Origin: Acidobacteriota bacterium
GTDB lineage: Bacteria > Acidobacteriota > Holophagae > Acanthopleuribacterales > Acanthopleuribacteraceae
DNA: 64,000 bases
Direction: 5' to 3'
Assembly: GCA_020439745.1 (NCBI GenBank)
Contig: JAGQSC010000027.1
Span: 179,217-243,216, forward strand
Under the pieces are notes generated by a model. The model searched no databases. It saw only the letters and a list, made by a program, of their open reading frames with translations, and was not told where the DNA came from. The position numbers and the translations under genes are program-made. This document shows positions 24,234 through 33,898 of the stretch, piece by piece; the first letter of the stretch is position 1, and each line of letters begins with the position of its first letter.

Positions 24234-26636
24234 TTACCAGCTATATCTACACGATAAACTTGTCATTCGTCCAATAAGCGCACCACCGAACTGATCAAAG
24301 TGGGCGTCGTCTAACAGATTCGTGCCGTTGAATACACCTTGCCAGTGATCTGAGAATCGGTAGGACACCTGCGCATCCCATGCCGCATAGCTAGGGACAT
24401 CGCCGCGGAAAATCCCGCCCGCAGATTCGTATCCATCACGGTGGGTGATCCGCGTGGAAACGTTCCATTGGGATCTTCGAAACACCAGTCCGCCACCGAT
24501 CGATTGGCTTGGCGCATTGGAGACCAGGTTAGCGTCTTCGGTTTCGAAATCCAACCAGTGGTAGGTGACATCAAACTGCCACGCGCTCGACGGGACCCAA
24601 TTAACGGTGATTTCTGCGCCCGTAAGGTCAACTTGTCCCGCATTGGTGTAGCTGAGCGTGAGGATGGGCGAACCATTTTCAGCATTTGAAAGACCTGCGT
24701 AGAACGGACCAAGCGCGTTTTGCAGGGCACCCAGTATCACCTGCTGCAACGCGTCTGGCAGTCCCGCCGGCAACTGGTATGGGGCAATGTTGGGATTAAC
24801 GCCCGGAGTCAACTCAGTGACGAAATCATCTGCATCGCTGCGGTACAAATTGGCGGTGACAAACCAGGTATTGTGGATATTACCTCGGTACCCCAACTCA
24901 TACGACTCAATACGCTCAACCATCAAAGACTCATTGCCCAATGCCAACAGGGGTGTCAAACCGAAATCAGTAGGCAGAGGACCGAGAGCCGCCTCCAGAG
25001 CAGCTTCCAGGGGTGATAAATCCAAGGTACCTGCTCGAGCATATAAGAAGTAATCGGGAAAACTGGGTGGCTGAAACGCCTTGTTGTAGGTCAACCGCAT
25101 ACTGTGTTGCGCTTGTGGCGTCCAGATAAGGGCCGCTTTGGGAGAATGTCGGCTCTCATGCAAGCTTGAACGGTCATAGCGATCAGCTACAACAAGCTCC
25201 CAATCGTCATTGAGTTGCCACGAACCTTGGAAAAACAGCGATTGCTGATCGGCTTTGACGGGTTCCAGAACAGATGATTGCTGGTTACTTGGGTCGCCAG
25301 GTTTTGAAGTGTCCAGATCTTGCCAATGATAGCTAGCACCCACGACCAAACTGAATTGGGGACGATCGAACACGGGTTCCCAAGTAAGCTCTGCCTGTTG
25401 ATCATAACTGTCTTCCCACAACACACCGCCCGAAGCCAGAAAATGTTCATCTTCCGGCGTTTCACGTTCGCTGCGCCAAAAACTGAAATGAACGGTGTTG
25501 CACGATGCAGCTAACCTTGCCCAAGGTCTTTCCACCTTGCGGATATGTCCTCTACCGATGTCGGCCACACCCACGAAGTTCTCCGCGATACCGGTCCCTA
25601 ACTCGGCGGTCACTACCCAGTCTGGATTGGGTTTGAAATCGGCACGCAGTGAAGCAGTCCTGCTCTCCAATCGGGTATCTAAGAAGACCGGTGTGCCGTC
25701 CGGTCGAGTGCCGGGGCGATCCAAGGGGATGACTTCAAAAGGTACACCCTCATATTCAATCGGATCTTCCATGGTCCTCGATTGCTCCCACTGATTAGCG
25801 GCAAAAGTGCCCATCTTAAGGCCCACGGACCATCGATCTCCCATTTGCCAATTGTGATGTAGCTGTGCGCCCCAGCTGTTTTGCTCGCCGAAATTGAGTT
25901 GAAGACTGCCGCCAGGATTGGCGCCCGGACTCTTGGTTCTGATATCTAACACGCCATTAAACGCATTGGCGCCATAGAGCGCCGAACCGGGTCCATGCAC
26001 CAGCTCAATGGATTCAATCTCGTTGGGACTCAGACCCACCGTGTACCATTCCTGGTTACCCAATTGCGTGACCGCTGTATTTCGTCCGTCAATCAAGACA
26101 ACCACACGCCGATTGAGAAACGAGTTCAATCCACGCGTGTTGAGATTGAAGTCGAATGTGCCGGTTTGACTGATCTGAACCCCAGGCAGATGGTTCAAAG
26201 CGAACGGTAACTGGCCTGGCTGTCCGCCCGCTTCCAAATCGAATCCCCGTAGAACTGAAACAGCGGCAGGTGCCTTGTAGATACTCTGGCGCCTACGCGA
26301 AGCGGCCGTCACGACGATGGCATCATTAAAGGCGATTGCGGTGTCCAAATCAAGGCGGTATGGTGTGATTCCGGTGGAATTAACTTCCACGTTATGTTCT
26401 TGAAGAACACCGGATTCATCTGCCACTCGAATCGTGTAAACACCAATTTTTAAGTTATTTACGTGAACAGTCGTGGTGTTTTCAATTTCTTTAGAGAACA
26501 CGAGGTTGTGCTCTTTATCACGTACTTCGATCAACACAGTACGCGGCCCACCGACCACTTCAATCTCCAGTGCGCCGGCTTCGATTTGCAGGAAACAATA
26601 GGCACACCAAATGAAGAACTGCATCCGGAGCCTCAT
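24234..26636 (-). CDS. TonB-dependent outer-membrane receptor
   Basis: The 800-residue protein has a signal peptide (MRLRMQFFIWCAYCFLQIEAGA), a short carboxypeptidase-like beta domain (about 25-95), the plug (ASRRRQSIYKAPAAVSVLRG, LNHLPGVQISQTG, VVVLIDGR, IESIELVHGPGSALYGANAFNGVLDI) and a 22-strand barrel ending in SLSCRYSW. The final aromatic residue is typical of outer-membrane proteins. The overall pattern is that of FepA/BtuB-type receptors for siderophores, cobalamin or other large nutrients; substrate cannot be told. The ExbD-like gene is close by but on the other strand. Confidence 0.94.
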   Translation of the reverse strand: MRLRMQFFIWCAYCFLQIEAGALEIEVVGGPRTVLIEVRDKEHNLVFSKEIENTTTVHVNNLKIGVYTIRVADESGVLQEHNVEVNSTGITPYRLDLDTAIAFNDAIVVTAASRRRQSIYKAPAAVSVLRGFDLEAGGQPGQLPFALNHLPGVQISQTGTFDFNLNTRGLNSFLNRRVVVLIDGRNTAVTQLGNQEWYTVGLSPNEIESIELVHGPGSALYGANAFNGVLDIRTKSPGANPGGSLQLNFGEQNSWGAQLHHNWQMGDRWSVGLKMGTFAANQWEQSRTMEDPIEYEGVPFEVIPLDRPGTRPDGTPVFLDTRLESRTASLRADFKPNPDWVVTAELGTGIAENFVGVADIGRGHIRKVERPWARLAASCNTVHFSFWRSERETPEDEHFLASGGVLWEDSYDQQAELTWEPVFDRPQFSLVVGASYHWQDLDTSKPGDPSNQQSSVLEPVKADQQSLFFQGSWQLNDDWELVVADRYDRSSLHESRHSPKAALIWTPQAQHSMRLTYNKAFQPPSFPDYFLYARAGTLDLSPLEAALEAALGPLPTDFGLTPLLALGNESLMVERIESYELGYRGNIHNTWFVTANLYRSDADDFVTELTPGVNPNIAPYQLPAGLPDALQQVILGALQNALGPFYAGLSNAENGSPILTLSYTNAGQVDLTGAEITVNWVPSSAWQFDVTYHWLDFETEDANLVSNAPSQSIGGGLVFRRSQWNVSTRITHRDGYESAGGIFRGDVPSYAAWDAQVSYRFSDHWQGVFNGTNLLDDAHFDQFGGALIGRMTSLSCRYSW

Positions 26637-26833
26637 AGAATCGCGGGATAGTTCTAGTTTCGGTTATGCGGACCCGTCCGTCAAGTATGCGTATGGCACC
26701 GGTTCGCGAGCGTAGAGTATTTGAGACGATAACCTTAGTTAAGAAATAGGAGTGACTTACATGCAAAGAGTTGGGCGGGTTGCGCAACTGGTCTATGCTT
26801 GGGTCACGATCACCTATCATTGATGTAGGAAGA

Positions 26834-27595
26834 ATGCTTCAGATGACGTATAAAAACGGCAAAAAGGATATGTTCAAGGCCGAGCAAGCTATTTTGGCCG
26901 AGGCACAGCGGCGTTTGACTTCAGAGGATCAGGAAATCGATTGGCGGGACGCCTATGCAGCGCTGTGTGATCACTTCTCTTTGTTGTTGCGCGATGCGAT
27001 GAAGATCACTTCGGCGGGGGATCTGAGCTACCACCGTTTGATTAAAGCCAAAGAAGAAATCGAGCGCCTTAATCGAGACAACTACAATCTCGCGATATTC
27101 GATGCCCTTACGGGTGTGCACAATCGGCATTATCTTTTGGATCAGTTTGGCAAGGAATACGCTAAAGCTCAGCGGTACAAATCGCCCTTGGCGTTGGTCT
27201 TGATGGACCTGGATCACTTCAAGCAAATCAATGATGCATTCGGCCATCAAGTAGGAGATGAAGTGCTCCGAACGGTTTCCGCCCGTGTGAGAGATCATGT
27301 GCGACAACAGGACACGTTCGGTCGTTATGGCGGCGAGGAGTTTCTATTGATCCTCCCTGGCATTGATCGGGACGACGCATCGCTTGTGGCGGAAAAAATT
27401 CGCAAGATTGTAGATTCCGAAACGGTCGAGGTTGGCGAGCTTGACATCACGGTGACTGTGAGTATGGGTCTTGCCCAATACACACCCGCCTACGACACAA
27501 ACCAGGACATTTTCTTGTCTCGAGCGGATAACGCCATGTACATGGCCAAAAGTAGAGGGCGAAACCAAATCGTTATGGACGAGTTGGCCCCTTGA
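26834..27595 (+). CDS. Diguanylate cyclase (SiaD-like)
   Basis: This GGDEF enzyme makes cyclic di-GMP. The start is ATG 26834 or ATG 26843; AGGAAG at 26827-26832 fits the second better. About 90 helical residues (a coiled coil ending KAKEEIERLNRDNYN) precede the GGDEF domain with the active site RYGGEEF and an intact inhibitory RxxD site (RQQD) five residues before it. It lacks TM helices. SiaC is encoded 55 bp downstream on the same strand. In Pseudomonas, SiaD has the same short helical-GGDEF layout and is activated by direct binding of unphosphorylated SiaC. Confidence 0.9.
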   Translation: MLQMTYKNGKKDMFKAEQAILAEAQRRLTSEDQEIDWRDAYAALCDHFSLLLRDAMKITSAGDLSYHRLIKAKEEIERLNRDNYNLAIFDALTGVHNRHYLLDQFGKEYAKAQRYKSPLALVLMDLDHFKQINDAFGHQVGDEVLRTVSARVRDHVRQQDTFGRYGGEEFLLILPGIDRDDASLVAEKIRKIVDSETVEVGELDITVTVSMGLAQYTPAYDTNQDIFLSRADNAMYMAKSRGRNQIVMDELAP

Positions 27596-27650
27596 TGCAC
27601 TGGCCGCGAAGCAATGCGACTGATATATTGATGGCCACTGAGGGCAATTC

Positions 27651-28043
27651 ATGGAAGACCTGATCATCGGCAAAACCAAATACACGGTTGCGGTCACATT
27701 CTCCGCCGCTTCAGGTCAATTGGAGATGGAGGGTTCGTCCTATCCTGAAAACGCATTTGAGTTCTTTGGCCCCGTATTTCAGTGGATTCGGACTTACATC
27801 GAACAGACCAAACAGCGGATAGAACTCACGTTGAAGTTCGATTACCTCAACACCAGCTCATTGAAATGCATCATCGACCTCTTCAAGATTCTAGAGTCGC
27901 ATGTTGAAAACCAGGGCGAGGTGATCGTGAAGTGGTATTACGAGCCTGATGATGAAGACATGTTGGAATCCGGAAAAGAAATTGCCGAGGATGTTCGCGT
28001 CCCCATCCGCTTCTGTGCCATTGAAGATGTTGTCGATCGCTAG
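27651..28043 (+). CDS. siaC: SiaC-family regulatory phosphoprotein (DUF1987)
   Basis: The 130-residue protein matches SiaC throughout: SYPENAFEFFGPVFQWI, LKFDYLNTSSLKCI and ILESHVENQGEVIVKWYYEPDDEDMLESG. The threonine that SiaB phosphorylates in Pseudomonas (Thr68) is present at the same residue number in YLNTSS. In the known system, SiaA (PP2C phosphatase) removes and SiaB adds this phosphate, and the free form activates the SiaD cyclase. The gene follows the cyclase gene and overlaps the end of the convergent PP2C gene by 4 bp. Confidence 0.93.
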   Translation: MEDLIIGKTKYTVAVTFSAASGQLEMEGSSYPENAFEFFGPVFQWIRTYIEQTKQRIELTLKFDYLNTSSLKCIIDLFKILESHVENQGEVIVKWYYEPDDEDMLESGKEIAEDVRVPIRFCAIEDVVDR

Positions 28044-31000
28044 AGGCGGATCCCTATTAGGGTGATGTCGTCGCGCTGCGATTCCCTGCCCATATGACGA
28101 TTCAGTTCGTGTACCAAGGCGTCCCTCTGTGAAGCGATGTCCCAAGTGGCGATTTGCACCAGTAAGGACTTTAGGGCTTTGCTGCCGTACTTCTTGTTGT
28201 TTCGATCATTTTGGTCCGCAAAACCATCAGTGGTCAGGTAAATCATGTCGCCACTGCTCACCTGACATGTCTTGTTCTCATAAATCGTGCTGTTGCTGCG
28301 GGTAAAGCCACCGATGGCTCGGTTGTCGCCCTTCACTTCCTCCAAGGTGGGCGGATCTGACTGACACCGTACGAGGTACAGGGGGCGTTTGGCGCCTGCA
28401 TAGATGAGGGTCTTCTTGTTGGGGAACCATTGGCATAAAGCCACATCCATACCTTCGGACGGTTGATCGGAATCCGATCCACCCTTCAGTCGGTTTCGAA
28501 TAAGCGCGTCCAATCGCGTCAAGATGCTAGCTGGATTGGGTGAAGGTGTTTGACTGGCGATTTGGTCGAGCATGGATAGTCCTACGAGGGAAAGAAATGC
28601 TCCAGGTACGCCATGCCCCGTGCAATCAACGACACCAACCAACAGCCCTTCCGCTTCGCGCAACCAAAAGAAGTCACCCGACACGAGGTCGCGTGGTCGA
28701 AAAATGACAAATCTGTCTGTGAAATGTTTGTCCAACACGGACTCTGCAGGCAATATTGACGATTGAATGCGCTGCGCGTAACGGATACTGGAAAGGATCT
28801 GTTGGTTTTTTTCTTCAATCACCAAGGTACGCTCGGCCACCCGCTGTTCCAGTCGTTGTGAATAGCTTTCCATTTCTGCATACAGTCGCGCGTGCTCCAA
28901 TGAAATGGCTGCCTGGGTGCCCAGCCACTCTAGGATGCCCAGTCGAGCTGGCGTAAAAGCATGGGTGAATGCATTGTTCTCCAAGTACAAAAACCCCATT
29001 AACTGACCCTTCAGGTGAAGGGGCACGCAAACTAGTGAATGGGTTTGATGGGCATTCAGATACGGGTCATTGGCAAAACGCGGGTCTTTGTGTGCATCGT
29101 CTAATACAAGGGATTCACGTACCCGCATAGCATAGTGCAAAGGACCCATAGCCAGTGCCTCTCCCCGATGAAACTGCTCTTGGTCGGTTTCATGCTTGCC
29201 ACCTCTGATCAAACACGCAAGTTGCAGTTGGTCGTCCCGTGCAAAAACGAGTGCGCCCATTTGGGCACCGGCCGACTCCATGGCCATCACCAAAACGGTT
29301 TCAACAAGATGATCTTCACGCATTTCGCCACTCAAGGTTTGTGCGCCGTTCAGGACGGTTTTAAGGTCAATGCCTTCTGCGTTTAAGGTGTGTATGGATG
29401 TGGGCGCTGACCGCGCTGCACTGGCAGACTTCAGTGCTTTGTGGACCTGTTTCATCTGGGTGCATTTCGCTTCGGCCCCCCACGATCGGTAAAGGCGAAT
29501 CGCTTCTTCCAGGTAGGCTCTGGCGGCTAACGACTTCCCACTTTCCCACAAGTACACGCCATAGCGTTCATGGGCCAGGGCTTCATCTTGAACAAACCCG
29601 TGTGTTCGAGCCTCCTGAATCGCTTGGTCGTAATGAAACACCACGTTTCCGGTACCCATGCTCTTATTCCATTCGGCCTGCATCAGGTGGAAAAGATGGC
29701 TGAAGTTCATAGGTCCGTACCGGGCCCACTTTTTCATTGTGGCCAGATGTTTTGACGCCGCTTTGCGTGCATTGCCCTGAAGCGGACCCTCAACCCGAGC
29801 ACACAAAGTGAGTAGACCATAGAGATGGTATTGCGGTAGAGCCAGTTGTCCTAATGCGCTGTAAATATGGGGTTTTGTGAGGTCTGCTTGCCTCTGGGCC
29901 TCATCGAGATCGCCCGCAAGGTATGCGGCCTGCATTTTGGTGACGCGGTAAAGCACCATTTCCGAGGCGTTTAGGGCTTCAGAGAGTTCTTGACTCCAAC
30001 TAGCCTCGTCGAAAGAATCGTCGGTATAGGATCCAAAACGTTCGGTAAGGCCCTTGTAATTTCGTGTCATTTGGGCGATGGCGTCAAGGCCATAGTAGGT
30101 GTACCGCTGAGATTTCGTCCATTGGATCAAGGGCGAAACCCGTTCGAGAATGCTGTCAAGGGGCTGTCCGATGACCCATCGCGTCATCATCTCGAAATGG
30201 CTGGCATAACTTGCCCCCAAAAGGTCACCGGACTCCTGATTCAAGACTCGGGCTGCGTTCAGGTAATCGAGGTTCTCGGCCGCAGGACTCATCCAATGGT
30301 TGACCACAGCGCCATAAATCAATTGGCATCGGCCGCGGCTCCAACTGTCTTGAAACTCCGTGCTCCACTTCAAGGCAAACCGCGCGTATCGCCGTCCCAA
30401 TTGATAATTCCCCAAAGCGCTGCCAGTGACGACCGCAAAGTTGATGAAGGCTACAGAACTAATGGAGCGGATACCATTGCGAAGGGTAATTTCGACCATC
30501 GTGAATGTGACCAACCCGTAAAGATCGGAGTTGAGAAGGTAGGCAGGTGCCTGAAGGTTGCCACAGATTTCCATGGCCAACGCCATCTGGTCGTCGGCCA
30601 TTTTGTTCATGTCGGTAAGCTTGAATCGGTGTCGCAAAAGCAATAAACGGATACGAATCAGGGAGAGACCCAGCTGCCATTTTTTGGGGATTCTAGGAAT
30701 CTTCACACCCAAAAGGGCCAGCGCTTCAAGACCAAAAGCCACGGCTTGATCAGAGCGATCGCGATGAGTATTTAGGACCACCTTCAGATTCAAAACCCGT
30801 GCGTGATCATAGGTCGAGTGAACTTTCTCAAACAAAACATTAAAGTGCGACTCGGCGCGATCAAACCGGCCGGAAAGATAGGCGCACTCCGCTGCCGTCA
30901 AGAAGAGTTCAAACGCGAATGGATAATCGCTTTGCCACCAGTTCTGTAAGAACATGGTGAGTGCGTCTTCCAGGAAGTCTGAAGCGGCTTGGTTGGCGCC

Positions 31001-33199
31001 CGATGCCTGAGCCTTGCGACCGGCCCGAAGATTCCATCGACACGCTTCGGCCTGATCAATGTCATCTGGGCGCCAGGCCATGCCAGCCTTCAAGTGAAAC
31101 AACAAATCGTTGAGCACTTCGGTGTCGCTCATCCACCTTACCTGGAACACCTGAGACAACTCGAAATGCATGCGGCTAATGGTGTTGTGTGGCTGAAGTG
31201 ATAGTGCGGCGGCCCGAATACGTACGTGTGAGAAAGCGTAGGTAGAAGCTGTGTCGGGTTCTGAATGGATCAGTTCCAATTGAGAAAACAAAGCCAGCTT
31301 GTCTTCCAGTGTGGGTGCCAGATCAGGTAACTCGGCCAGGATCGATGCGTCGAACCGGTTTCCAAGAGCGGCCGCCATACTCAGCACATACTGGTCTGCT
31401 TCATCGAGACGCTTGAGTTTTTGCAAAACGAAATCGACAACGTTCTGTGTCACCTCGACTTGCATGAGTTGTTCCTCATGCCATTGCCATCCGTCTTCGA
31501 TATCGAGCCAGATCAGAGATTGTCGATGCATCTCCATGAGTAGCTGATGCACAAAAAAGGGATTACCGTGCGTTTTGTCTACGATGACTTGAGCCAGTCC
31601 CTCAACACGGCCGGAAGGAATAGCCAAGCTGTCTGCAATAAGTTTCGCAAGATCCACCACATCCAGACTACTCAAAGGAACCGTCAGCAGGGGAACACCC
31701 GCTTCCTCAACACCCAGCAAGAATTGGTTGAAGGGGATATTGGGTGTTTCTCGATCGTCTTGGCTTGTGGCTACGACCATCAAGTGCGTGTTCTGCGACT
31801 GGCGAAGAATCCATTCGAGTAGTTCCAGACTGGCCGAGTCGGACTGGTCGAAATCGTCCATCACCAAAATGAGTGCTTGTTCCTTTCGAGCGAGGCAATT
31901 CAAGAATTGCTGAAACACAGTAAAGAAGCGGTTCTTGGATTGGTGTGCTTGCAACTGGGGTACTTTTGCTACTTCGCCCAATAACTCCCCAAGGATGGGC
32001 ACTGCTTCAACAAGCACGGCTGCATTGGCCCCCAGCGCCTGTTGGATGGTCTTTCGCCAGAAGTCCCGCACGTCGTCGCTCAAACTCATAACCCCTTGCA
32101 CAAATTGGGTGGCCGCTTGAAGGAGCGGTTGGTAAGGTCTGATCTGACCTAATTTGTCGCCTTGACCCACCAAGACGTGATCGCGCGCCTGTTTATCTTG
32201 GAGCGCCATGGCGAGAACGGTTTTGCCGACACCGGGGGGTCCGCTGATCCAAATCAGTTCACAGCTTCCAGATCGCACTCGAGCTAGTGCTTGATCCATC
32301 AGTCTCAATTGGCGATCACGCCCATATAAGCGGGGGGAAAGCCGGAACTGATGTGAATGAGCTTGGTGCTTGACAAAAAACGCAGTCAGGTTCCCATGTT
32401 GGCTCACATGGGATAGTGCGGCATTGAGATCTTGAAGTAGGCCGTAGCTGCTTTGATACCGTTGGTCCGGCGATTTGGATAACAATACATGCACCAATTC
32501 GCTCAACGGGCTGGGCACGTTGGGAGCCCATTGATGGCAGGGAACTGCCGCTTGTGTTAAATGCGCGTGCACCATCGCCGCAGGATCTTCGCCATTGAAC
32601 GGAATTTGACCCGTCAACAACTGGTAGAACAGGCAACCCAGCGCGTAGAAATCAGCACGGTAGTCCGGCGTTTGAGCGGTGCGACCCGATTGTTCTGGTG
32701 CTTGATAGGGAAGGTAGCGATTCGTCCAGGGATGTGTCACTTGAGCCTTGAGGGCTTGAACGCGATTCAAGTCACTCAAATACACCGAATGGTCAACGAA
32801 CCAGATTGCATTTGGGTTGAGCTGGTAATGGGCGCATCCCGCCTGGTGCAGGCTGGCCACTGACTGGACAATGGCTATCGCTCGTTTCAGGAACAACGCC
32901 ATGTCTGCGACAGGTTGACTCAGAAAAGATACAAGCGGCGTTTGGTTAACAAATGGCCAAATTAAGACAGCGCGGTTGGCATACTGCGTGAAACCAATGG
33001 GCTGCAGAGCTTGGCCATCTCCAAGTGACTTTGCTCGATCGAATTCGTCCCGCAATACGGCGCTTTCTTCCCAGGTGGGGTGGGTTTGTCGCATCACTTT
33101 GATCAGTACCGGTTGTTCTTCGGAAGCCGTTTTGAAGTACTGAAAATCTGAGTCTTGATGCCAGATTTCCCACGTTTCGGGAGTTTGAAGACGAATCAA
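28040..33199 (-). CDS. Pseudokinase-AAA ATPase-TPR-like-GAF-PP2C signalling protein (SiaA-like output)
   Basis: The 1719-residue protein resembles the multidomain Ser/Thr kinase/ATPase/sensor family but ends in a phosphatase. Residues 1-265 have a kinase fold with the lysine (LIKVM) and APEQSGR, but the catalytic HRD is HYQ and DFG is DLN, so it is probably a pseudokinase. An AAA/NACHT-like ATPase follows (GPPGVGKTVLA, LVMDDFDQSD), then about 700 helical residues, a GAF domain (about 1290-1450), a coiled coil and a SpoIIE-type PP2C domain. The PP2C metal ligands are visible (SGDFFW, VVDCTGHGVPGAFLS, TTDGFADQND, RDDITLIGI). The phosphatase domain is close in pattern to SiaA, and SiaC is encoded next to it, so dephosphorylation of SiaC is the likely role. 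Confidence 0.88.
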   Translation of the reverse strand: MIRLQTPETWEIWHQDSDFQYFKTASEEQPVLIKVMRQTHPTWEESAVLRDEFDRAKSLGDGQALQPIGFTQYANRAVLIWPFVNQTPLVSFLSQPVADMALFLKRAIAIVQSVASLHQAGCAHYQLNPNAIWFVDHSVYLSDLNRVQALKAQVTHPWTNRYLPYQAPEQSGRTAQTPDYRADFYALGCLFYQLLTGQIPFNGEDPAAMVHAHLTQAAVPCHQWAPNVPSPLSELVHVLLSKSPDQRYQSSYGLLQDLNAALSHVSQHGNLTAFFVKHQAHSHQFRLSPRLYGRDRQLRLMDQALARVRSGSCELIWISGPPGVGKTVLAMALQDKQARDHVLVGQGDKLGQIRPYQPLLQAATQFVQGVMSLSDDVRDFWRKTIQQALGANAAVLVEAVPILGELLGEVAKVPQLQAHQSKNRFFTVFQQFLNCLARKEQALILVMDDFDQSDSASLELLEWILRQSQNTHLMVVATSQDDRETPNIPFNQFLLGVEEAGVPLLTVPLSSLDVVDLAKLIADSLAIPSGRVEGLAQVIVDKTHGNPFFVHQLLMEMHRQSLIWLDIEDGWQWHEEQLMQVEVTQNVVDFVLQKLKRLDEADQYVLSMAAALGNRFDASILAELPDLAPTLEDKLALFSQLELIHSEPDTASTYAFSHVRIRAAALSLQPHNTISRMHFELSQVFQVRWMSDTEVLNDLLFHLKAGMAWRPDDIDQAEACRWNLRAGRKAQASGANQAASDFLEDALTMFLQNWWQSDYPFAFELFLTAAECAYLSGRFDRAESHFNVLFEKVHSTYDHARVLNLKVVLNTHRDRSDQAVAFGLEALALLGVKIPRIPKKWQLGLSLIRIRLLLLRHRFKLTDMNKMADDQMALAMEICGNLQAPAYLLNSDLYGLVTFTMVEITLRNGIRSISSVAFINFAVVTGSALGNYQLGRRYARFALKWSTEFQDSWSRGRCQLIYGAVVNHWMSPAAENLDYLNAARVLNQESGDLLGASYASHFEMMTRWVIGQPLDSILERVSPLIQWTKSQRYTYYGLDAIAQMTRNYKGLTERFGSYTDDSFDEASWSQELSEALNASEMVLYRVTKMQAAYLAGDLDEAQRQADLTKPHIYSALGQLALPQYHLYGLLTLCARVEGPLQGNARKAASKHLATMKKWARYGPMNFSHLFHLMQAEWNKSMGTGNVVFHYDQAIQEARTHGFVQDEALAHERYGVYLWESGKSLAARAYLEEAIRLYRSWGAEAKCTQMKQVHKALKSASAARSAPTSIHTLNAEGIDLKTVLNGAQTLSGEMREDHLVETVLVMAMESAGAQMGALVFARDDQLQLACLIRGGKHETDQEQFHRGEALAMGPLHYAMRVRESLVLDDAHKDPRFANDPYLNAHQTHSLVCVPLHLKGQLMGFLYLENNAFTHAFTPARLGILEWLGTQAAISLEHARLYAEMESYSQRLEQRVAERTLVIEEKNQQILSSIRYAQRIQSSILPAESVLDKHFTDRFVIFRPRDLVSGDFFWLREAEGLLVGVVDCTGHGVPGAFLSLVGLSMLDQIASQTPSPNPASILTRLDALIRNRLKGGSDSDQPSEGMDVALCQWFPNKKTLIYAGAKRPLYLVRCQSDPPTLEEVKGDNRAIGGFTRSNSTIYENKTCQVSSGDMIYLTTDGFADQNDRNNKKYGSKALKSLLVQIATWDIASQRDALVHELNRHMGRESQRDDITLIGIRL

Positions 33200-33225
33200 T
33201 GACAGAACCTCTCAGGAGGCGACGT

Positions 33226-33885
33226 TCAGGTGGTGGGTGGTTGCGCGTGCATCTTGTGTAGCTGCACCAAGTAATAGGCATCCAGTAAGGCTGTCGTCGT
33301 GCAAATTGCCCACAGGAAGGTATTCTCCGGCCATTGAAGTAATACCGCCACACTGATCAGACCGGTTCCCAAGCCCTTGCTCCATCCAGCAGCTTTGGAA
33401 TAATGCTTGGGATTGGTGGCGTTGACGATCATCAAGCAATAGGCTGCTGAGAAAACGAGGTTGTCCCAATAAGCGGAGATCGTCCCGATCGGGGTCTCAT
33501 AGTGACTTTCGGCCAAACCCACGATCAGTGCAAACCATGCAACAGTCAGAAACAAGATGAGTTTCTTTGAATGGTCGCGCAAAACCGGTGTTTTCAGCTG
33601 TTTCCACCCATAACGGAGCAGGGAGTAGAAAATGAAGCAGTCCAAAAAGAACCAAGCCGCATAGCCTATGGTTACGATCTTGCCCATGTTGGGTTGATAA
33701 ATGAAGCTCCAGATGAATTCCCAACCAATGTTCGCAGTCACACCGATGATCGGTATTTCTACTACTTTGTTCACGCGGATGTTGTAGATCACCACCACAT
33801 AGACAACCACCCACAAGGCGCATCCTGTGATGAACAGAGCAAGCATCAGAGGGGAATAGACGTCTGTATTCAACCAATGGCTCAT
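33226..33885 (-). CDS. Putative transmembrane terpene cyclase-like protein
   Basis: The start at ATG 33885 has AAGGAG 6 bp upstream. The 219-residue protein has seven hydrophobic helices. The segment ANIGWEFIWSFI (Glu at about residue 56) and a late acidic helix residue (ALLDAYYLVQ) recall the Pyr4-type transmembrane terpene cyclases, where a Glu and an Asp act as the general acids. Length and helix count fit this family. The assignment rests on pattern memory and could be wrong; a plain 7-TM membrane protein is the alternative. It lies between the MpaB-like oxygenase gene (13 bp) and the pseudokinase-PP2C gene (26 bp) in one operon. Confidence 0.55.
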   Translation of the reverse strand: MSHWLNTDVYSPLMLALFITGCALWVVVYVVVIYNIRVNKVVEIPIIGVTANIGWEFIWSFIYQPNMGKIVTIGYAAWFFLDCFIFYSLLRYGWKQLKTPVLRDHSKKLILFLTVAWFALIVGLAESHYETPIGTISAYWDNLVFSAAYCLMIVNATNPKHYSKAAGWSKGLGTGLISVAVLLQWPENTFLWAICTTTALLDAYYLVQLHKMHAQPPTT

Positions 33886-33898
33886 TTGGGTTCTCCTT

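Noticed and set aside
29990..30646. Plus-strand frame of 218 codons inside the pseudokinase-PP2C gene
   Set aside because: It is antisense to a continuous multidomain protein and has no ribosome site or recognisable motif.
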